Positions 1-9,935 of a stretch of 64,000 nt of DNA are shown one piece after another. This DNA comes from Luteimonas kalidii (GTDB lineage: Bacteria > Pseudomonadota > Gammaproteobacteria > Xanthomonadales > Xanthomonadaceae). The DNA is taken from positions 62,001 through 126,000 of the forward strand of contig NZ_JARXRO010000001.1 of the NCBI RefSeq assembly GCF_029887935.1. Reading direction: 5' to 3'. The translations under genes were made by a program, and so were the position numbers. The stretch's first letter is position 1; each line of letters starts with the position of its first letter. The notes beneath the pieces are model-generated. The model saw only the letters and a list, made by a program, of their open reading frames with translations, was not told the DNA's origin and ran no database searches.

Positions 1-699
<699 letters not shown>

Positions 700-3498
700 A
701 TGAGCCCGACTCCCCGGCGTGCACGCGCCCACGCGCCCCGACCCACGCCCCTGAACCGCGCGATCCTCGCCCTGCTGGCCGCAGGCGTGGCGTGGATCCC
801 GCTGCAGGCCGCGGCGCAGGACGCCGCGCCCTCCGCCGCTGACGCGACCGAGCTCGACGCGGTGCGCGTGAGCGGCAGCTACAGCCGCAGCCTCGACCAG
901 GCGGTCGACCTCAAGCGCGACAACATCGGCTTCTCCGATTCGATCGTCGCCACCGACGTGGTCGATTTCCCCGAGCAGAACCTGGCCGAGGCGCTGCAGC
1001 GCATGCCGGGCGTGACCATCGAGCGCAACAAGGGGCTGGGCACCGCGGTCAACGTGCGCGGACTGCCGTCCGAGTACACCCACGTGTCGATCAACGACCT
1101 GGCCACGGCCTCGGGCAGCGGCGGACGCGACGTGGAGTTCGACATCTTCGCCTCCGAGATCATCCAGCAGGTGACGGTGCAGAAGTCGCCCACCGCCGCG
1201 TTGGAAGAGGGCGGCATCGCCGGCTCGGTGCAGATCTCGACCGCGCGCCCCTTCGACTACAGCGAACGCAACCTCGTGCTCTCCGCCGAGGGTGCGCACA
1301 ACTCGATCTCCGGCGAGACCGATCCCAAGCTCTCGTTCCTGGCCAGCGACACCTGGGGCGACTGGGGCGCGCTGGTCTCGCTCTCGACCGCGCGTCGCAC
1401 CAATCGCACCGACGCGAACTCAGGCATCAACTTCCGCCCCGCCACCCGCTTCCTCTCCGCCTCGGGCGAGCGCGGCGAGCAGGCGCAGGCGGTGCTGGAG
1501 CGCGACGCGGGCGTGGTGGTCGCCGACCGCACCGACAGCGACGTGACCGACCGCATCGTGTTCCAGGATAAGGTGGGAGACCGCGTCTACCTCAGCGACC
1601 AGGACAAGTGGGGCGCGACCGCCTCGCTCCAGTACCGGCCCGGCAGCCACTTCAGCCTGACCTTCGACGCCATGGTCGGCGCCTACGACACCACGGAGGA
1701 CGAGTACGACGCCGCCGCCTACTCCGCCTCCAGCCGCAGTACCTTCGACACCATCCACGCCTACGACGCCACCACCCTGTCCGACCACGGGATCGTGGTG
1801 CTGCGCGACGTGTCCTACACCGCGACCCAGCATGAGTTCCTGAGCAAGGAGCACATCGCCGAGAACGACTACCGCCAGTACAGCGTGGCCGCGGACTGGC
1901 GTGGCGACGCGTGGGAGATCGACGCCCTGGCCGGCTACTCCGGCGCCGAGAAGCGGCTCGACTACGCCAACCTCAAGCACGTTGCCTACGCGCCGTCGCG
2001 CACGCGCTGGACGGACACCGGCGGCGAGACCATCCCCAGCGCCGATCCCGACACCATCGACATGTACGACGCGCCGGAACGCTACCTGTTCGAGGCCTAC
2101 GAGACCACGCTCGAACACATCAGCGACGACAAGTACGCCGCGCAGGTGAACGCGCGCCGCTCGATGGACCTGGCGTTCCTGCCGGCGCTGCACGCGATCC
2201 AGTTCGGCGCGCGGTACACCGACAAGTCCAAGGAGCGCGAACGCGGGGTACTGAACATCCACGGCCCGGGGCCGGGCGACACGTCCTGGGCCGGCGTGCG
2301 CACCCTGGCCGACAGCGAGCTGCGTGCGATCGGATCGCTGGTGCCCGGCGGTCATTACCGCGCGCGCGAGCTTGACTGGGCCCAGGCCTCCAACGACTAC
2401 GCGCGGGCCACCTTCCGCTACCCAGGCTTCGCCACGCCGTTCCAGGAAGGCGAGTACTACCGCGTGGACGAGGAGGCCACCAGCGTGTACGCGATGGCCG
2501 ATTTCGCGTTCGACCTCGGCCCGGTGCCGGTCTCGCTCAACGCCGGCCTGCGCTACGTGGACACCTCGGTGGTCTCGTTCGGCTACCACCCGATCCAGAA
2601 CCCCGACGGCACGCCCGGCTTCACCGAGGACCCGGTGTCGCAATCGGGCGGCTATTCCAACGTGCTGCCCTCGCTCAACATGACCGCCGAGCTCGCCGAT
2701 GGCCTGCTCCTGCGGGCCGCGGCCTCCGAGACCCTGATGCGCCCGGCGCTCACCGACCTGGCCTACAAGCGCACCGCCAGCTGGAGCTCGTTCCGCTTCA
2801 CCGACGGCAATCCGGGCCTGAAGCCCACGCAGGCCGAGCAGTGGGAACTGGGCCTGGAGCAATACTTCGACAACGGCGGCCTGCTGGCGGCCTCGTACTT
2901 CCAGAAGACGATCGAGGGCGTGGTGATCAACGCGCTCACCGGCGTGGTGCCGGACGTGGCGGTGTACAACGCCAACGGCACGCTCAACGGCTACTTCGAC
3001 TTCGACGTGTACCAGCCGGTCAACGCCAGCGGCTCCTACGACGTCGACGGCTTCGAGCTGATCGCGCACCTGCCGCTGGAATCGCTGCACCGCTCGCTCG
3101 AGGGCTTCGGCGTCAACGCCAACTACACCTCGCTCAGCAGTTCGCTGGCCGGCGAATCCTCGCTCGGCATCCAGACCCCGATGCCGGGCCTGGCCGAGGA
3201 GACCTGGAACCTGACCCTGTACTACGACAACGACCGCTTCGACGCCCGCGTCTCGCACAACCACAAGGGCGACTACGTCGAGAGCCTGGGCTACAACATG
3301 TACCCGATCTGGCGCGAGGCCTACGGCCAGACCGACATCTCGATCGGCTACCGCGTGGCGGAAAACATCAAGCTCACGCTCAAGGGCATCAACATCACCG
3401 ACGAGGCGACCACCGGCTACACCATGGACCCGTCGTTCCCGACCATGTACGAACTGTCGGGCCGGCGGATCAGCCTCGGTGTCCGGGTCGGGTTCTGA
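700..3498 (+). CDS. TonB-dependent receptor, Xanthomonas/Caulobacter type
   Basis: A 932-aa outer-membrane receptor that would import a ligand by TonB/ExbBD energy. A Sec signal peptide (hydrophobic stretch about residues 18-40, ending AAAQD) precedes a plug with the run VDFPEQNLAEALQRMPGVTI and the VNVRG signature. A long beta-barrel follows, ending in the outer-membrane-type terminus SLGVRVGF. The plug style fits the large TonB-Xanth-Caul subfamily. The substrate is not evident. The next gene starts 28 bp downstream and encodes a phosphoesterase lipoprotein, so a phosphorylated ligand is a reasonable inference. The ATG at 700 was chosen because the signal peptide follows it directly. Confidence 0.9.
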   Translation: MSPTPRRARAHAPRPTPLNRAILALLAAGVAWIPLQAAAQDAAPSAADATELDAVRVSGSYSRSLDQAVDLKRDNIGFSDSIVATDVVDFPEQNLAEALQRMPGVTIERNKGLGTAVNVRGLPSEYTHVSINDLATASGSGGRDVEFDIFASEIIQQVTVQKSPTAALEEGGIAGSVQISTARPFDYSERNLVLSAEGAHNSISGETDPKLSFLASDTWGDWGALVSLSTARRTNRTDANSGINFRPATRFLSASGERGEQAQAVLERDAGVVVADRTDSDVTDRIVFQDKVGDRVYLSDQDKWGATASLQYRPGSHFSLTFDAMVGAYDTTEDEYDAAAYSASSRSTFDTIHAYDATTLSDHGIVVLRDVSYTATQHEFLSKEHIAENDYRQYSVAADWRGDAWEIDALAGYSGAEKRLDYANLKHVAYAPSRTRWTDTGGETIPSADPDTIDMYDAPERYLFEAYETTLEHISDDKYAAQVNARRSMDLAFLPALHAIQFGARYTDKSKERERGVLNIHGPGPGDTSWAGVRTLADSELRAIGSLVPGGHYRARELDWAQASNDYARATFRYPGFATPFQEGEYYRVDEEATSVYAMADFAFDLGPVPVSLNAGLRYVDTSVVSFGYHPIQNPDGTPGFTEDPVSQSGGYSNVLPSLNMTAELADGLLLRAAASETLMRPALTDLAYKRTASWSSFRFTDGNPGLKPTQAEQWELGLEQYFDNGGLLAASYFQKTIEGVVINALTGVVPDVAVYNANGTLNGYFDFDVYQPVNASGSYDVDGFELIAHLPLESLHRSLEGFGVNANYTSLSSSLAGESSLGIQTPMPGLAEETWNLTLYYDNDRFDARVSHNHKGDYVESLGYNMYPIWREAYGQTDISIGYRVAENIKLTLKGINITDEATTGYTMDPSFPTMYELSGRRISLGVRVGF

Positions 3499-3526
3499 TC
3501 CGGTCGCCTGGCGCCGACACGGCCGC

Positions 3527-5701
3527 ATGATCCCGCGCCTGCGCCGCGTGGCGGCGGCCGGCGCGACTGCGCTGTCGATCGCACTCTCCGGCTGCGCCTT
3601 CGCCCAGGGCGCAGCCGTGCGCGCGGACGCACCTGCCTCGGTGACCCCGGCACCGCGGCACGCGCCGCTGCGGATCGCGTTCATGCCCGACGTGCATTTC
3701 CACGACGTCTACGGCGACTTCCCGCAGGACGCGTTCCCGGGCCTGACCAATCCGCGCAACGGCCGGCGCGCGACCATCCGCACCCTGCAGGCGCAGCTGA
3801 CCTCGACCCGGCTGTTCAACGAGAACCAGTTCGCCTTCCTTGCCGCGCTGGACGATGCGGTGGCGCGCGGCGTCACCCACGTCGCCCTGCCCGGGGATTT
3901 CTCGGACGACGGGCAGCCGGTGCACCTGCGCGGACTGGTCGCGATCCTCGACCGCTACGCGGCCGAGCACGGACTGGTGTTCCTGGCCGCACCCGGCAAC
4001 CACGACCCCGTGCGCCCGTTCGACCGTCCCGGCGGCAAGCGCGACTGGCTCGGCCGCGACCCGGACACCGGCGCGGTCGGTCCGCGTTCGGTGTACAGCC
4101 GCGGCGGCAACGCCGACTGCAGCGTGCCGTATGCGGGCGGCCACGCGCGCATCGGCGGGAGCCACTGCACCGAGGAAGTCCGCACCCTGGGCCACGCCGG
4201 CATCACCGGCCTGCTCGCCGGGCACGGCTTCATGCCCAGGCCCACCGACCGCTACTTCGAGACGCCCTACGGTTCCAGCGACGTCGCCGGATACCGCTTC
4301 GGGACCGCGCTGCGCGAGGCCGACTGGTCGCGCCGCCGGCACCGGATCTGCGGCGAAGCCGCAGGTGGCGCAGCGCCAGGTGGCCGCAGGTGGTGCCGCG
4401 AGGTTCCAGATGCCACCTATCTGGTCGAGCCGGTCGACGGCGTGTGGCTGGTGGCGCTCGACGCGAACGTGTACGTGCCCGCCGGGCCGGACAGCTTCAC
4501 CGGTTCGGGCGGCCAGGGCTTCGATGCGATGCGGGTGCACCGTCCGCACGTGATCGCGTGGCTGCGCGACGTGGTGGCCCGCGGTGCGCGTCTGGGCAAG
4601 CAGGTAGTGGCCTTCAGCCACTTCCCGATGGGCGAGTACTACAACGGCGCGTCGGACGACATCGCGCGCCTGCTGGGTCCGGAGGCGATGCAGCTGCAGC
4701 GGCGACCGTCGCCGGAGACCACCCGCGCGCTGGCCGGTACCGGCCTGCGCCTGCACGTGGGCGGGCACATGCACGTCAACGACCTGGCGCGCCATCCCGC
4801 CGGCGACGGCGGCGTGCTGTTCAACGTCCAGGCGCCGTCGCTGGCCGCGTACGTGCCGGGGTACACGCTGATGACGCTGCACGGCAGCGGGCAGGTCGAG
4901 CTCGAGGTCGTGCCGCTCATGCAGGTGCCCCGGTTCGACGAACTGTTCGATCTGTACCGCGCGGAGTACGACCAGGCGCCTGCACCGCCGTGGGACCGCA
5001 CGCTCCTGGACGCGCGCGACTACGGCGAGTTCACCCGTCGCGTGTTCGACCAGCTGGTGCGGCGGCGGCTGCTCGACGACTGGTCCTGCGAACTGCGGGA
5101 ACTGGTCCGCAGCCCGCTGTCGGGGGCCGACCTGCTGGTGCTGTCGCAGCTGCGCACGCGGACGACGCTCGCCGGACTGACGGCCCTGCCCGGGCAGGGC
5201 GGGCTCGCGCCCGCCTTCTTCGACTGCCTGGCCGATGGCCCCGCATCGGCGGGGCCGGTCGACTTCGATGCGGACTGGCGCCGCGCAGAAGCCAGCGCCC
5301 GCGCGCTGGCCGCCGAAAGCGGCCAACGCCTGGAGGCGTTCGCGCAGTGGCAGGCGCTGGACCTGGCGACCGACGTGCTGCGCGTGGCCAACGCCGGCGA
5401 CCTGGCCTTCGCCGACATTCCGGTCGAGCGCGCGTCGCAGTACGCGGTACTCGCGCAGGCCCTGCGCCGGGACGGCGCGGACACCGGCCTGGCGATGGCC
5501 GCCGGCCGCGTGCGTGCCGACAACACGCCGGGCGATCTGGTGCGGGCGCGGCTTGGTCCGCTGATGGCGATCCTGCGCACGCTGGCCGCGGGTGCGCCGT
5601 CGCGGCATGTGCGGTTGGACCTGGTCCGCGGCGAACTCGTCGACCAGGTGGAGCGCCCCGCGTCGCGACGCGCGTTGCTGGACGACGGCGCCGCTGACTG
5701 A
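3527..5701 (+). CDS. Calcineurin-like metallophosphoesterase, lipoprotein
   Basis: A 724-aa predicted lipoprotein; the lipobox LSGC places the acylated Cys at residue 23. Metallophosphoesterase motifs run in order: PDVHFHD near 53 (D-x-H), GDFSDDG near 122, GNHD near 157, SHFP, and GGHMH near 412, which together form the two-metal phosphatase site. The roughly 300 residues after the catalytic domain show no domain I recognise. The frame is open back to 3479, inside the receptor gene, but the ATG at 3527 gives the lipoprotein signal and was chosen. It lies 28 bp after the TonB receptor and is probably cotranscribed, which suggests surface or periplasmic dephosphorylation of the receptor's ligand. 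The exact substrate is unknown. Confidence 0.85.
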   Translation: MIPRLRRVAAAGATALSIALSGCAFAQGAAVRADAPASVTPAPRHAPLRIAFMPDVHFHDVYGDFPQDAFPGLTNPRNGRRATIRTLQAQLTSTRLFNENQFAFLAALDDAVARGVTHVALPGDFSDDGQPVHLRGLVAILDRYAAEHGLVFLAAPGNHDPVRPFDRPGGKRDWLGRDPDTGAVGPRSVYSRGGNADCSVPYAGGHARIGGSHCTEEVRTLGHAGITGLLAGHGFMPRPTDRYFETPYGSSDVAGYRFGTALREADWSRRRHRICGEAAGGAAPGGRRWCREVPDATYLVEPVDGVWLVALDANVYVPAGPDSFTGSGGQGFDAMRVHRPHVIAWLRDVVARGARLGKQVVAFSHFPMGEYYNGASDDIARLLGPEAMQLQRRPSPETTRALAGTGLRLHVGGHMHVNDLARHPAGDGGVLFNVQAPSLAAYVPGYTLMTLHGSGQVELEVVPLMQVPRFDELFDLYRAEYDQAPAPPWDRTLLDARDYGEFTRRVFDQLVRRRLLDDWSCELRELVRSPLSGADLLVLSQLRTRTTLAGLTALPGQGGLAPAFFDCLADGPASAGPVDFDADWRRAEASARALAAESGQRLEAFAQWQALDLATDVLRVANAGDLAFADIPVERASQYAVLAQALRRDGADTGLAMAAGRVRADNTPGDLVRARLGPLMAILRTLAAGAPSRHVRLDLVRGELVDQVERPASRRALLDDGAAD

Positions 5702-5763
5702 CACTCCGCGCAGCGCTCCGCGGCGCGATCAGAACACCGGCGCCCTGTGCCGCCTGACACGAG

Positions 5764-5785
5764 GATCCCCGCCGGAGCGGGGATC
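5764..5785. terminator. Perfect 9-bp hairpin between convergent genes
   Basis: GATCCCCGC / GCGGGGATC with a CGGA loop, between the phosphoesterase gene (plus) and the lipoprotein gene (minus). There is no real T-run on either side, so it is at best a weak bidirectional terminator. Confidence 0.4.
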
Positions 5786-5881
5786 GTGAAAAGTCTTGCC
5801 GCGTACTGCCCGACACACCGGGCGCGGCAGCGGCCGTCGCGTGGGAGGTCGCGGCGACCGCTGCGTCGCGCCGCAAAACGG

Positions 5882-6367
5882 CTACTGCACGTCGAACTCG
5901 CTGGTGTTGACGACCGCGCCATCGAGCGAGACTTCCAGCCGGTACTTGCCGGTCGGCCAGCCGTCGGGCTTGCTGATGTGGAAGTCGGTCATCTGCGGCC
6001 CGGCCGCGATGTCCTTGGTCTCCTCGGCCACCGTCTGGCTGCTGTCGAGGTGGGTCCACTTCGCGGTCAGGCGGCCCGGGCCGGCGCCGTCGGTCGCGAC
6101 CGAGGCGTGGATCGTGTCGCCGGTGGAGAACGTGCTCATCGGCGTGCCGACGCGGTTGTTGGCGTCGATCGCATTGCCCAGCGTCACCGATCCGACGCTG
6201 GCGGGCGCGGCGGCGGGTGGCGCCGGGGCAGGTGCCGGCGCAGGCGTGGTGTCGGCCGGCGTGGTGGCTGGCGGCACCGCGGCGGGCTCTTCCTTGCGGC
6301 AGCCGGCCAGGGCGACCGTGCCGAGGGCGGCGACGAGCAGGGCCTGGGAGAGGCGGGTACGGATCAT
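5882..6367 (-). CDS. Small lipoprotein with Pro/Ala linker, function unknown
   Basis: A 161-aa protein with a lipoprotein signal peptide; lipobox LAGC, Cys23. A low-complexity linker of Pro, Ala and Thr (about residues 28-57) leads to a roughly 100-residue domain. That domain has a beta-sandwich feel (alternating hydrophobics, PTGKYRLEVSLDG near the end), like C-terminal Ig-like domains of bacterial surface lipoproteins. No catalytic motif is visible. Lies 42 bp downstream of the LysM gene on the same strand, so the two may be cotranscribed. I do not recognise a named family. Confidence 0.7.
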   Translation of the reverse strand: MIRTRLSQALLVAALGTVALAGCRKEEPAAVPPATTPADTTPAPAPAPAPPAAAPASVGSVTLGNAIDANNRVGTPMSTFSTGDTIHASVATDGAGPGRLTAKWTHLDSSQTVAEETKDIAAGPQMTDFHISKPDGWPTGKYRLEVSLDGAVVNTSEFDVQ

Positions 6368-6409
6368 GGACGTGTCCTCGCTGGAATCGGGAGAAGGAAA
6401 CGGCGCGGC

Positions 6410-6787
6410 TCAGGCCGCGGCCGGGTCGTCGGGCGTGCCGTCGCCATCGGTGTCGATGGCGGGCAGGGTGATCACCTGGCCGGGATGGATCCGGTCGGGG
6501 TTCTCGATCTCGGCGCGATTGGCCTCGTGGATCTGGCGCCAGTACTTGGCCTTGCCGTACACGCGCTGCGCGATCGCCGAGAGCGTGTCGCCCTGCTCGA
6601 TGGTGTAGCTGCGTGCGCTGCCGGCGGCGGTGCCTGGCACGGTGTCCGCGCCGCTGACCACGTTGGAGAAATCGGGCTTCGCGCCCGCCAGGGGACCGCC
6701 GGTGCCGGTGCCGGCGCCGCCTCCGGCCGGACGGGTGTTGGCGCCGCTCTGGACGTTGGAAAAATCGGGCTTCTTGTCGTTGCTCAT
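6410..6787 (-). CDS. LysM-domain protein, no signal peptide
   Basis: A 125-aa protein with one LysM domain (about residues 60-109: YTIEQGDTLSAIAQRVYG ... NPDRIHPGQVITLP), the fold that binds N-acetylglucosamine polymers. The N-terminus lacks a signal sequence and carries two copies of a short motif, KPDFSNVxSGAxT, at about residues 6-18 and 37-49. The C-terminus ends in DTDGDGTPDD, a calcium-binding-like acidic motif. The lack of a signal peptide means either cytoplasmic action or another export route. Followed closely by the lipoprotein gene. Confidence 0.8.
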   Translation of the reverse strand: MSNDKKPDFSNVQSGANTRPAGGGAGTGTGGPLAGAKPDFSNVVSGADTVPGTAAGSARSYTIEQGDTLSAIAQRVYGKAKYWRQIHEANRAEIENPDRIHPGQVITLPAIDTDGDGTPDDPAAA

Positions 6788-6873
6788 GCCGGGCGCTCCT
6801 CACCAGGGACGGTGCAGCGCGAAAGTGGCACGCGCGGTGTTAAGGACGCATCGCGGCGACGTGGCGATTCCGG

Positions 6874-7692
6874 TTACTGGCGGGGATCGCGCAGCGCGGG
6901 AGGTGCCGCCTCGTCCGGGCTGCCGCGCCAGGGGTTGATGTCGAGCCCGCCGCGGCGGGTGTAGCGCGCCTCCACCGACAAGCCGCGCGGGCGGCAGCGC
7001 GCCAGCAGGTCGACGAAGATCTGCTCCACGCACTGCTCGTGGAAGCCGGCATGGTCGCGGTAGGACACCAGGTAGCGCAGCAGTCCGGCGCGATCGATCC
7101 GCGGGCCGCGGTAGGCGATGTGCACGCTGGCCCAGTCGGGCTGGCCGGTGACCGGGCAGTTGGACTTGAGCAGGTGGCTGCACAGGGTCTCGTCGGCATC
7201 GTCGCCGTTCGCCGCGGCCATCAGCAGGTCCGGCGTGGGCGGGCCGTAGCGGTCGATGTCGATCTCCAGCGCGTCGATGCACGTCGCCGTGGCGTCCGCA
7301 GCGGCCAGCGGCGGCAGGCCGAATGCGACCGACACCGGCGCGCCGGCGGCCTGCGAGAGGTCGGCCGCGATCCGTTCGCGCACCGCCTCGGGCGTGTCGA
7401 AGCGGGTGGCGTTGAGCGAGTTGAGATAGAGCTTGAGCGACTTCGATTCCACCAGCGACGGCGAGATCGCCGGCACGGACAGGGTCGCGGTGGCGACCAC
7501 CGGCTTGCCGCGGCCGTCCAGCCACGACAGCTCGTAGGCGTGCCAGCGATCAAAGCCGTTGAACGGCAGCTCGTCGCCCACGCCCAGCGCGGCGCGTGCC
7601 GGCGCCCGCGGGATCGGGAACAGCAGGCCCGGGTCGTAGTGCGCCGGATAGGCGACCTCGCGGCCGAGCAGGGACTCTTCGGGACGTGCCAT
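6874..7692 (-). CDS. queF: NADPH-dependent 7-cyano-7-deazaguanine reductase QueF
   Basis: Reduces preQ0 to preQ1 in queuosine biosynthesis, in the cytoplasm. At 272 aa it matches the long bimodular QueF type of E. coli. Visible signatures are [11 protein letters not shown] (82-92), the QueF NADPH/substrate motif, and [11 protein letters not shown] with the catalytic Cys179 and Asp186. The ATG at 7692 begins [13 protein letters not shown], a normal QueF start. No other queuosine gene lies nearby and no preQ1 riboswitch was seen upstream. Confidence 0.95.
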   Translation of the reverse strand: MARPEESLLGREVAYPAHYDPGLLFPIPRAPARAALGVGDELPFNGFDRWHAYELSWLDGRGKPVVATATLSVPAISPSLVESKSLKLYLNSLNATRFDTPEAVRERIAADLSQAAGAPVSVAFGLPPLAAADATATCIDALEIDIDRYGPPTPDLLMAAANGDDADETLCSHLLKSNCPVTGQPDWASVHIAYRGPRIDRAGLLRYLVSYRDHAGFHEQCVEQIFVDLLARCRPRGLSVEARYTRRGGLDINPWRGSPDEAAPPALRDPRQ

Positions 7693-7809
7693 GCGTGCAT
7701 TCTAGTGGGCACGCCTGCGTGCGTACCCGGAGCGGCCCGATCGCCGCCCGACGCGCGTCAGGCCCTCCTGGCGGCCGCCATGCGCGCCGCGACCTGCGGC
7801 CTGCGTCCG

Positions 7810-8373
7810 CTACCCCTGTGCCGCGGACTTCGGCGCAGCCTCCTGCTGCACGTACACCAGGAAATCGGTGACGCCCGGGTCGACGCCCAGCTGGTGCATC
7901 AGCGCGGTGACCTGGCCGCGATGGTGGGCCTGGTGGTTGAACAGGTGCGTGGCCGCGATCCAGGCCGCATGCTCACGCGCCTGGCCGTTCGAGCTGCGGT
8001 AGCGCATCGGTGCGGAGAGCAGGCCTTCGTCGAGTTCCTCCGCCCAGCGCGAGATCACCGCGTCGGTGGCCACGCGGCCCCCGCGCAGCGCGGCGAAATC
8101 CGCATACAGCACCTGGCGCAGCGAATCGAACCGGCGCACCACGTCGGCATCGGCCAGCGACGCCAGGGTCGGGAACGCGCTCGCGAAGCGGCCGAGCCAG
8201 ATCCGGTCGGCGAGCAGGATGTGGTTGAGGGTGTCGTGGATCGAACCGAAGAATGCGCCCAGGTCGCGGCGCCGGTCGGCGTCGGGCATGGCCGCCAGGC
8301 GCTCGAACAGCGCCCCGTTGAACGCGGTGTTGTAGTGCGCGAACCCGCGCAGCTGCTGCTCGATCAGGCCCAT
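7810..8373 (-). CDS. DinB-family protein
   Basis: A 187-aa four-helix-bundle protein of the DinB/YfiT-like superfamily. These usually bind a divalent metal through three histidines and often act as thiol-dependent transferases or damage-induced proteins. The expected ligands are visible: His51 in LNHILLADRIW, and His147 and His151 in HLFNHQAHHRGQ. No function can be assigned beyond the fold. Gene order (same strand, 58 bp from the M20 gene) does not clarify its role. Confidence 0.82.
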   Translation of the reverse strand: MGLIEQQLRGFAHYNTAFNGALFERLAAMPDADRRRDLGAFFGSIHDTLNHILLADRIWLGRFASAFPTLASLADADVVRRFDSLRQVLYADFAALRGGRVATDAVISRWAEELDEGLLSAPMRYRSSNGQAREHAAWIAATHLFNHQAHHRGQVTALMHQLGVDPGVTDFLVYVQQEAAPKSAAQG

Positions 8374-8431
8374 GCGGCTGTCGCCTCCGCGTCGTCGTCC
8401 ATCCGTTCCGGTGCCGCCACCCGCCGCGGAC

Positions 8432-9763
8432 TCAGCCGTCGGCGCCTTCGAGGTAGTCCAGCGCCACCTGCAGCATCGCCCGGAAGCCGACGTCGAGCGC
8501 GCCTTCGTCGAGGTAGAACTCCGGCGAGTGGTTGCTGGCCGCGGTGCGCGGGTCGGTGCCCTTCGGCGTGGCGCCGACGAAGAAGTACAGCCCCGGCACC
8601 TCGCGGGCGAAGAACGAGAAGTCCTCGGCGCCGGTGATCAGACCGGGATCGATCACGTTGCCGGCGCCGACCGCGGCTTCCAGGCTCGGCATCAGCCGCG
8701 CGGTGAGCGCGGGATCGTTGGCGGTCACCGGATAGTTGTGGTCGATCGGGATGGTCGCCTCGATCGTCGCGCCGTGCGCGGCGGCCACGTGCTCGGACAC
8801 GTTGCGCAGGTCGGCGAAGATCGCCTCGCGCATGCCGTCGTCGAAGGTGCGGATGGTGCCGATCAGTTCCACCGAGTCGGGAATGATGTTGTGGCGGATG
8901 CCGCCCTTGACCGCGCCGAAGGTCACCACGGCCGGCAGCCGGGTGATGTCGGTGCGGCGGCTGACGATGGTCTGCGCGGTGGACACGAGATCCGCGGCGG
9001 CGACGATCGGATCGACCCCGTTCCACGGCCGCGAGCCATGCGTCTGCCGGCCCTTGACCGTGATCTCGAAACTGTCCGATGCCGCCATCATCGGACCCGG
9101 ACGCACCGACACCTGGCCGACGTTGAGCGTCGAGCCGACGTGCAGGCCGAACACCGCGTCGGGCGCGAAGCCGTCGAACACGCCCTGGGCCAGCATCTCC
9201 TTCGCGCCGCCCACCTCGCCCTCGGGCACGCCTTCCTCGGCCGGCTGGAACAGGAACATCACCTCGCCCGGGAGCTCATCCTTCATCGCCACCAGCGCCT
9301 CGGCCAGGCCCATCAGGATCGCGACGTGCGCATCGTGTCCGCAGGCATGCATCACGCCCACGGTCTCGCCGCGGAAGGTGGTGGTGACCTTCGAGGCGAA
9401 CGGCACGTCGACCCGTTCGGTCACCGGCAGCGCATCCATGTCGGCGCGCAGCGCGATCCGCGGTCCGGGCCTGCCGCCCTTGAGCACGGCGGTGACGCCG
9501 GTGGTGGCGATGCCGGTCGTCGGCTCCAGGCCGAGCGAGCGCAGATGCTCGGCGACCAGCGCGGCGGTGCGCGTCTCGCGGTTGCCCAGTTCCGGGTGCT
9601 GGTGGATGTCGCGGCGCCACTCGACCACCTTTGCCTGCACGCGCTGCGCGGCGTCGGCGACCTCGGCGCGCTGTGCGGCCCCGGCGTGGAAAGGCGCGAT
9701 CGCGGCGAGCAGGCAGCAGGCGAGCAGGGTACGGGACACGGACGGTCTCCTGGCGGCAGTCAT
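8432..9763 (-). CDS. Secreted M20-family amidohydrolase (hippurate-hydrolase-like), copy 1
   Basis: A 443-aa metallopeptidase-fold amidohydrolase of the M20D type, which cleaves N-acyl amino acids or related amides. Metal-site motifs are MHACGHDAHVAILMG, QPAEEG, GLHVG, and a late NHSPEF histidine after AEDFSFF. The dimerisation lid lies in between. The ATG at 9763 gives a signal peptide (LLACCLLAAIAPFHAGAAQ), so the enzyme is probably periplasmic. The frame stays open to 9838, but those extra 25 codons are the reverse of a gene remnant. The next upstream gene is a close paralogue, consistent with tandem duplication. Confidence 0.88.
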   Translation of the reverse strand: MTAARRPSVSRTLLACCLLAAIAPFHAGAAQRAEVADAAQRVQAKVVEWRRDIHQHPELGNRETRTAALVAEHLRSLGLEPTTGIATTGVTAVLKGGRPGPRIALRADMDALPVTERVDVPFASKVTTTFRGETVGVMHACGHDAHVAILMGLAEALVAMKDELPGEVMFLFQPAEEGVPEGEVGGAKEMLAQGVFDGFAPDAVFGLHVGSTLNVGQVSVRPGPMMAASDSFEITVKGRQTHGSRPWNGVDPIVAAADLVSTAQTIVSRRTDITRLPAVVTFGAVKGGIRHNIIPDSVELIGTIRTFDDGMREAIFADLRNVSEHVAAAHGATIEATIPIDHNYPVTANDPALTARLMPSLEAAVGAGNVIDPGLITGAEDFSFFAREVPGLYFFVGATPKGTDPRTAASNHSPEFYLDEGALDVGFRAMLQVALDYLEGADG

Positions 9764-9770
9764 GGGGATC

Positions 9771-9935
9771 TTAAACGCGGACCTCGGCGCGCGTGCGCGC
9801 AGCCGGGCCGGGGACGTCGCCGCCAGCGCCGCCGGCATGCCGCCACACCGCCTCGATGTCGTGGCCGTCGGGATCGAGGACGAAGGCGGTGTCGTCGCAG
9901 TCTCCGTCGCGGGGCCGGTGCGCCGGCGCGGTCAC
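9771..9935 (-). pseudogene. 3' remnant of a VOC/glyoxalase-family gene
   Basis: Between the two M20 genes, one minus-strand frame ending in TAA at 9773-9771 reads DTAFVLDPDGHDIEAVWRH. This is the typical C-terminus of glyoxalase/bleomycin-resistance (VOC) proteins (FVxDPDGxxIEAV). The recognisable part is only about 50 codons and starts where the upstream M20 gene stops. No start codon or N-terminal half is present. It is a gene scrap, presumably left by a deletion or duplication that joined the second M20 copy here. Confidence 0.65.

Noticed and set aside
1420-3684. 754-codon minus-strand frame opposite the first TonB receptor
   Set aside because: Antisense shadow; no signal peptide or domain.
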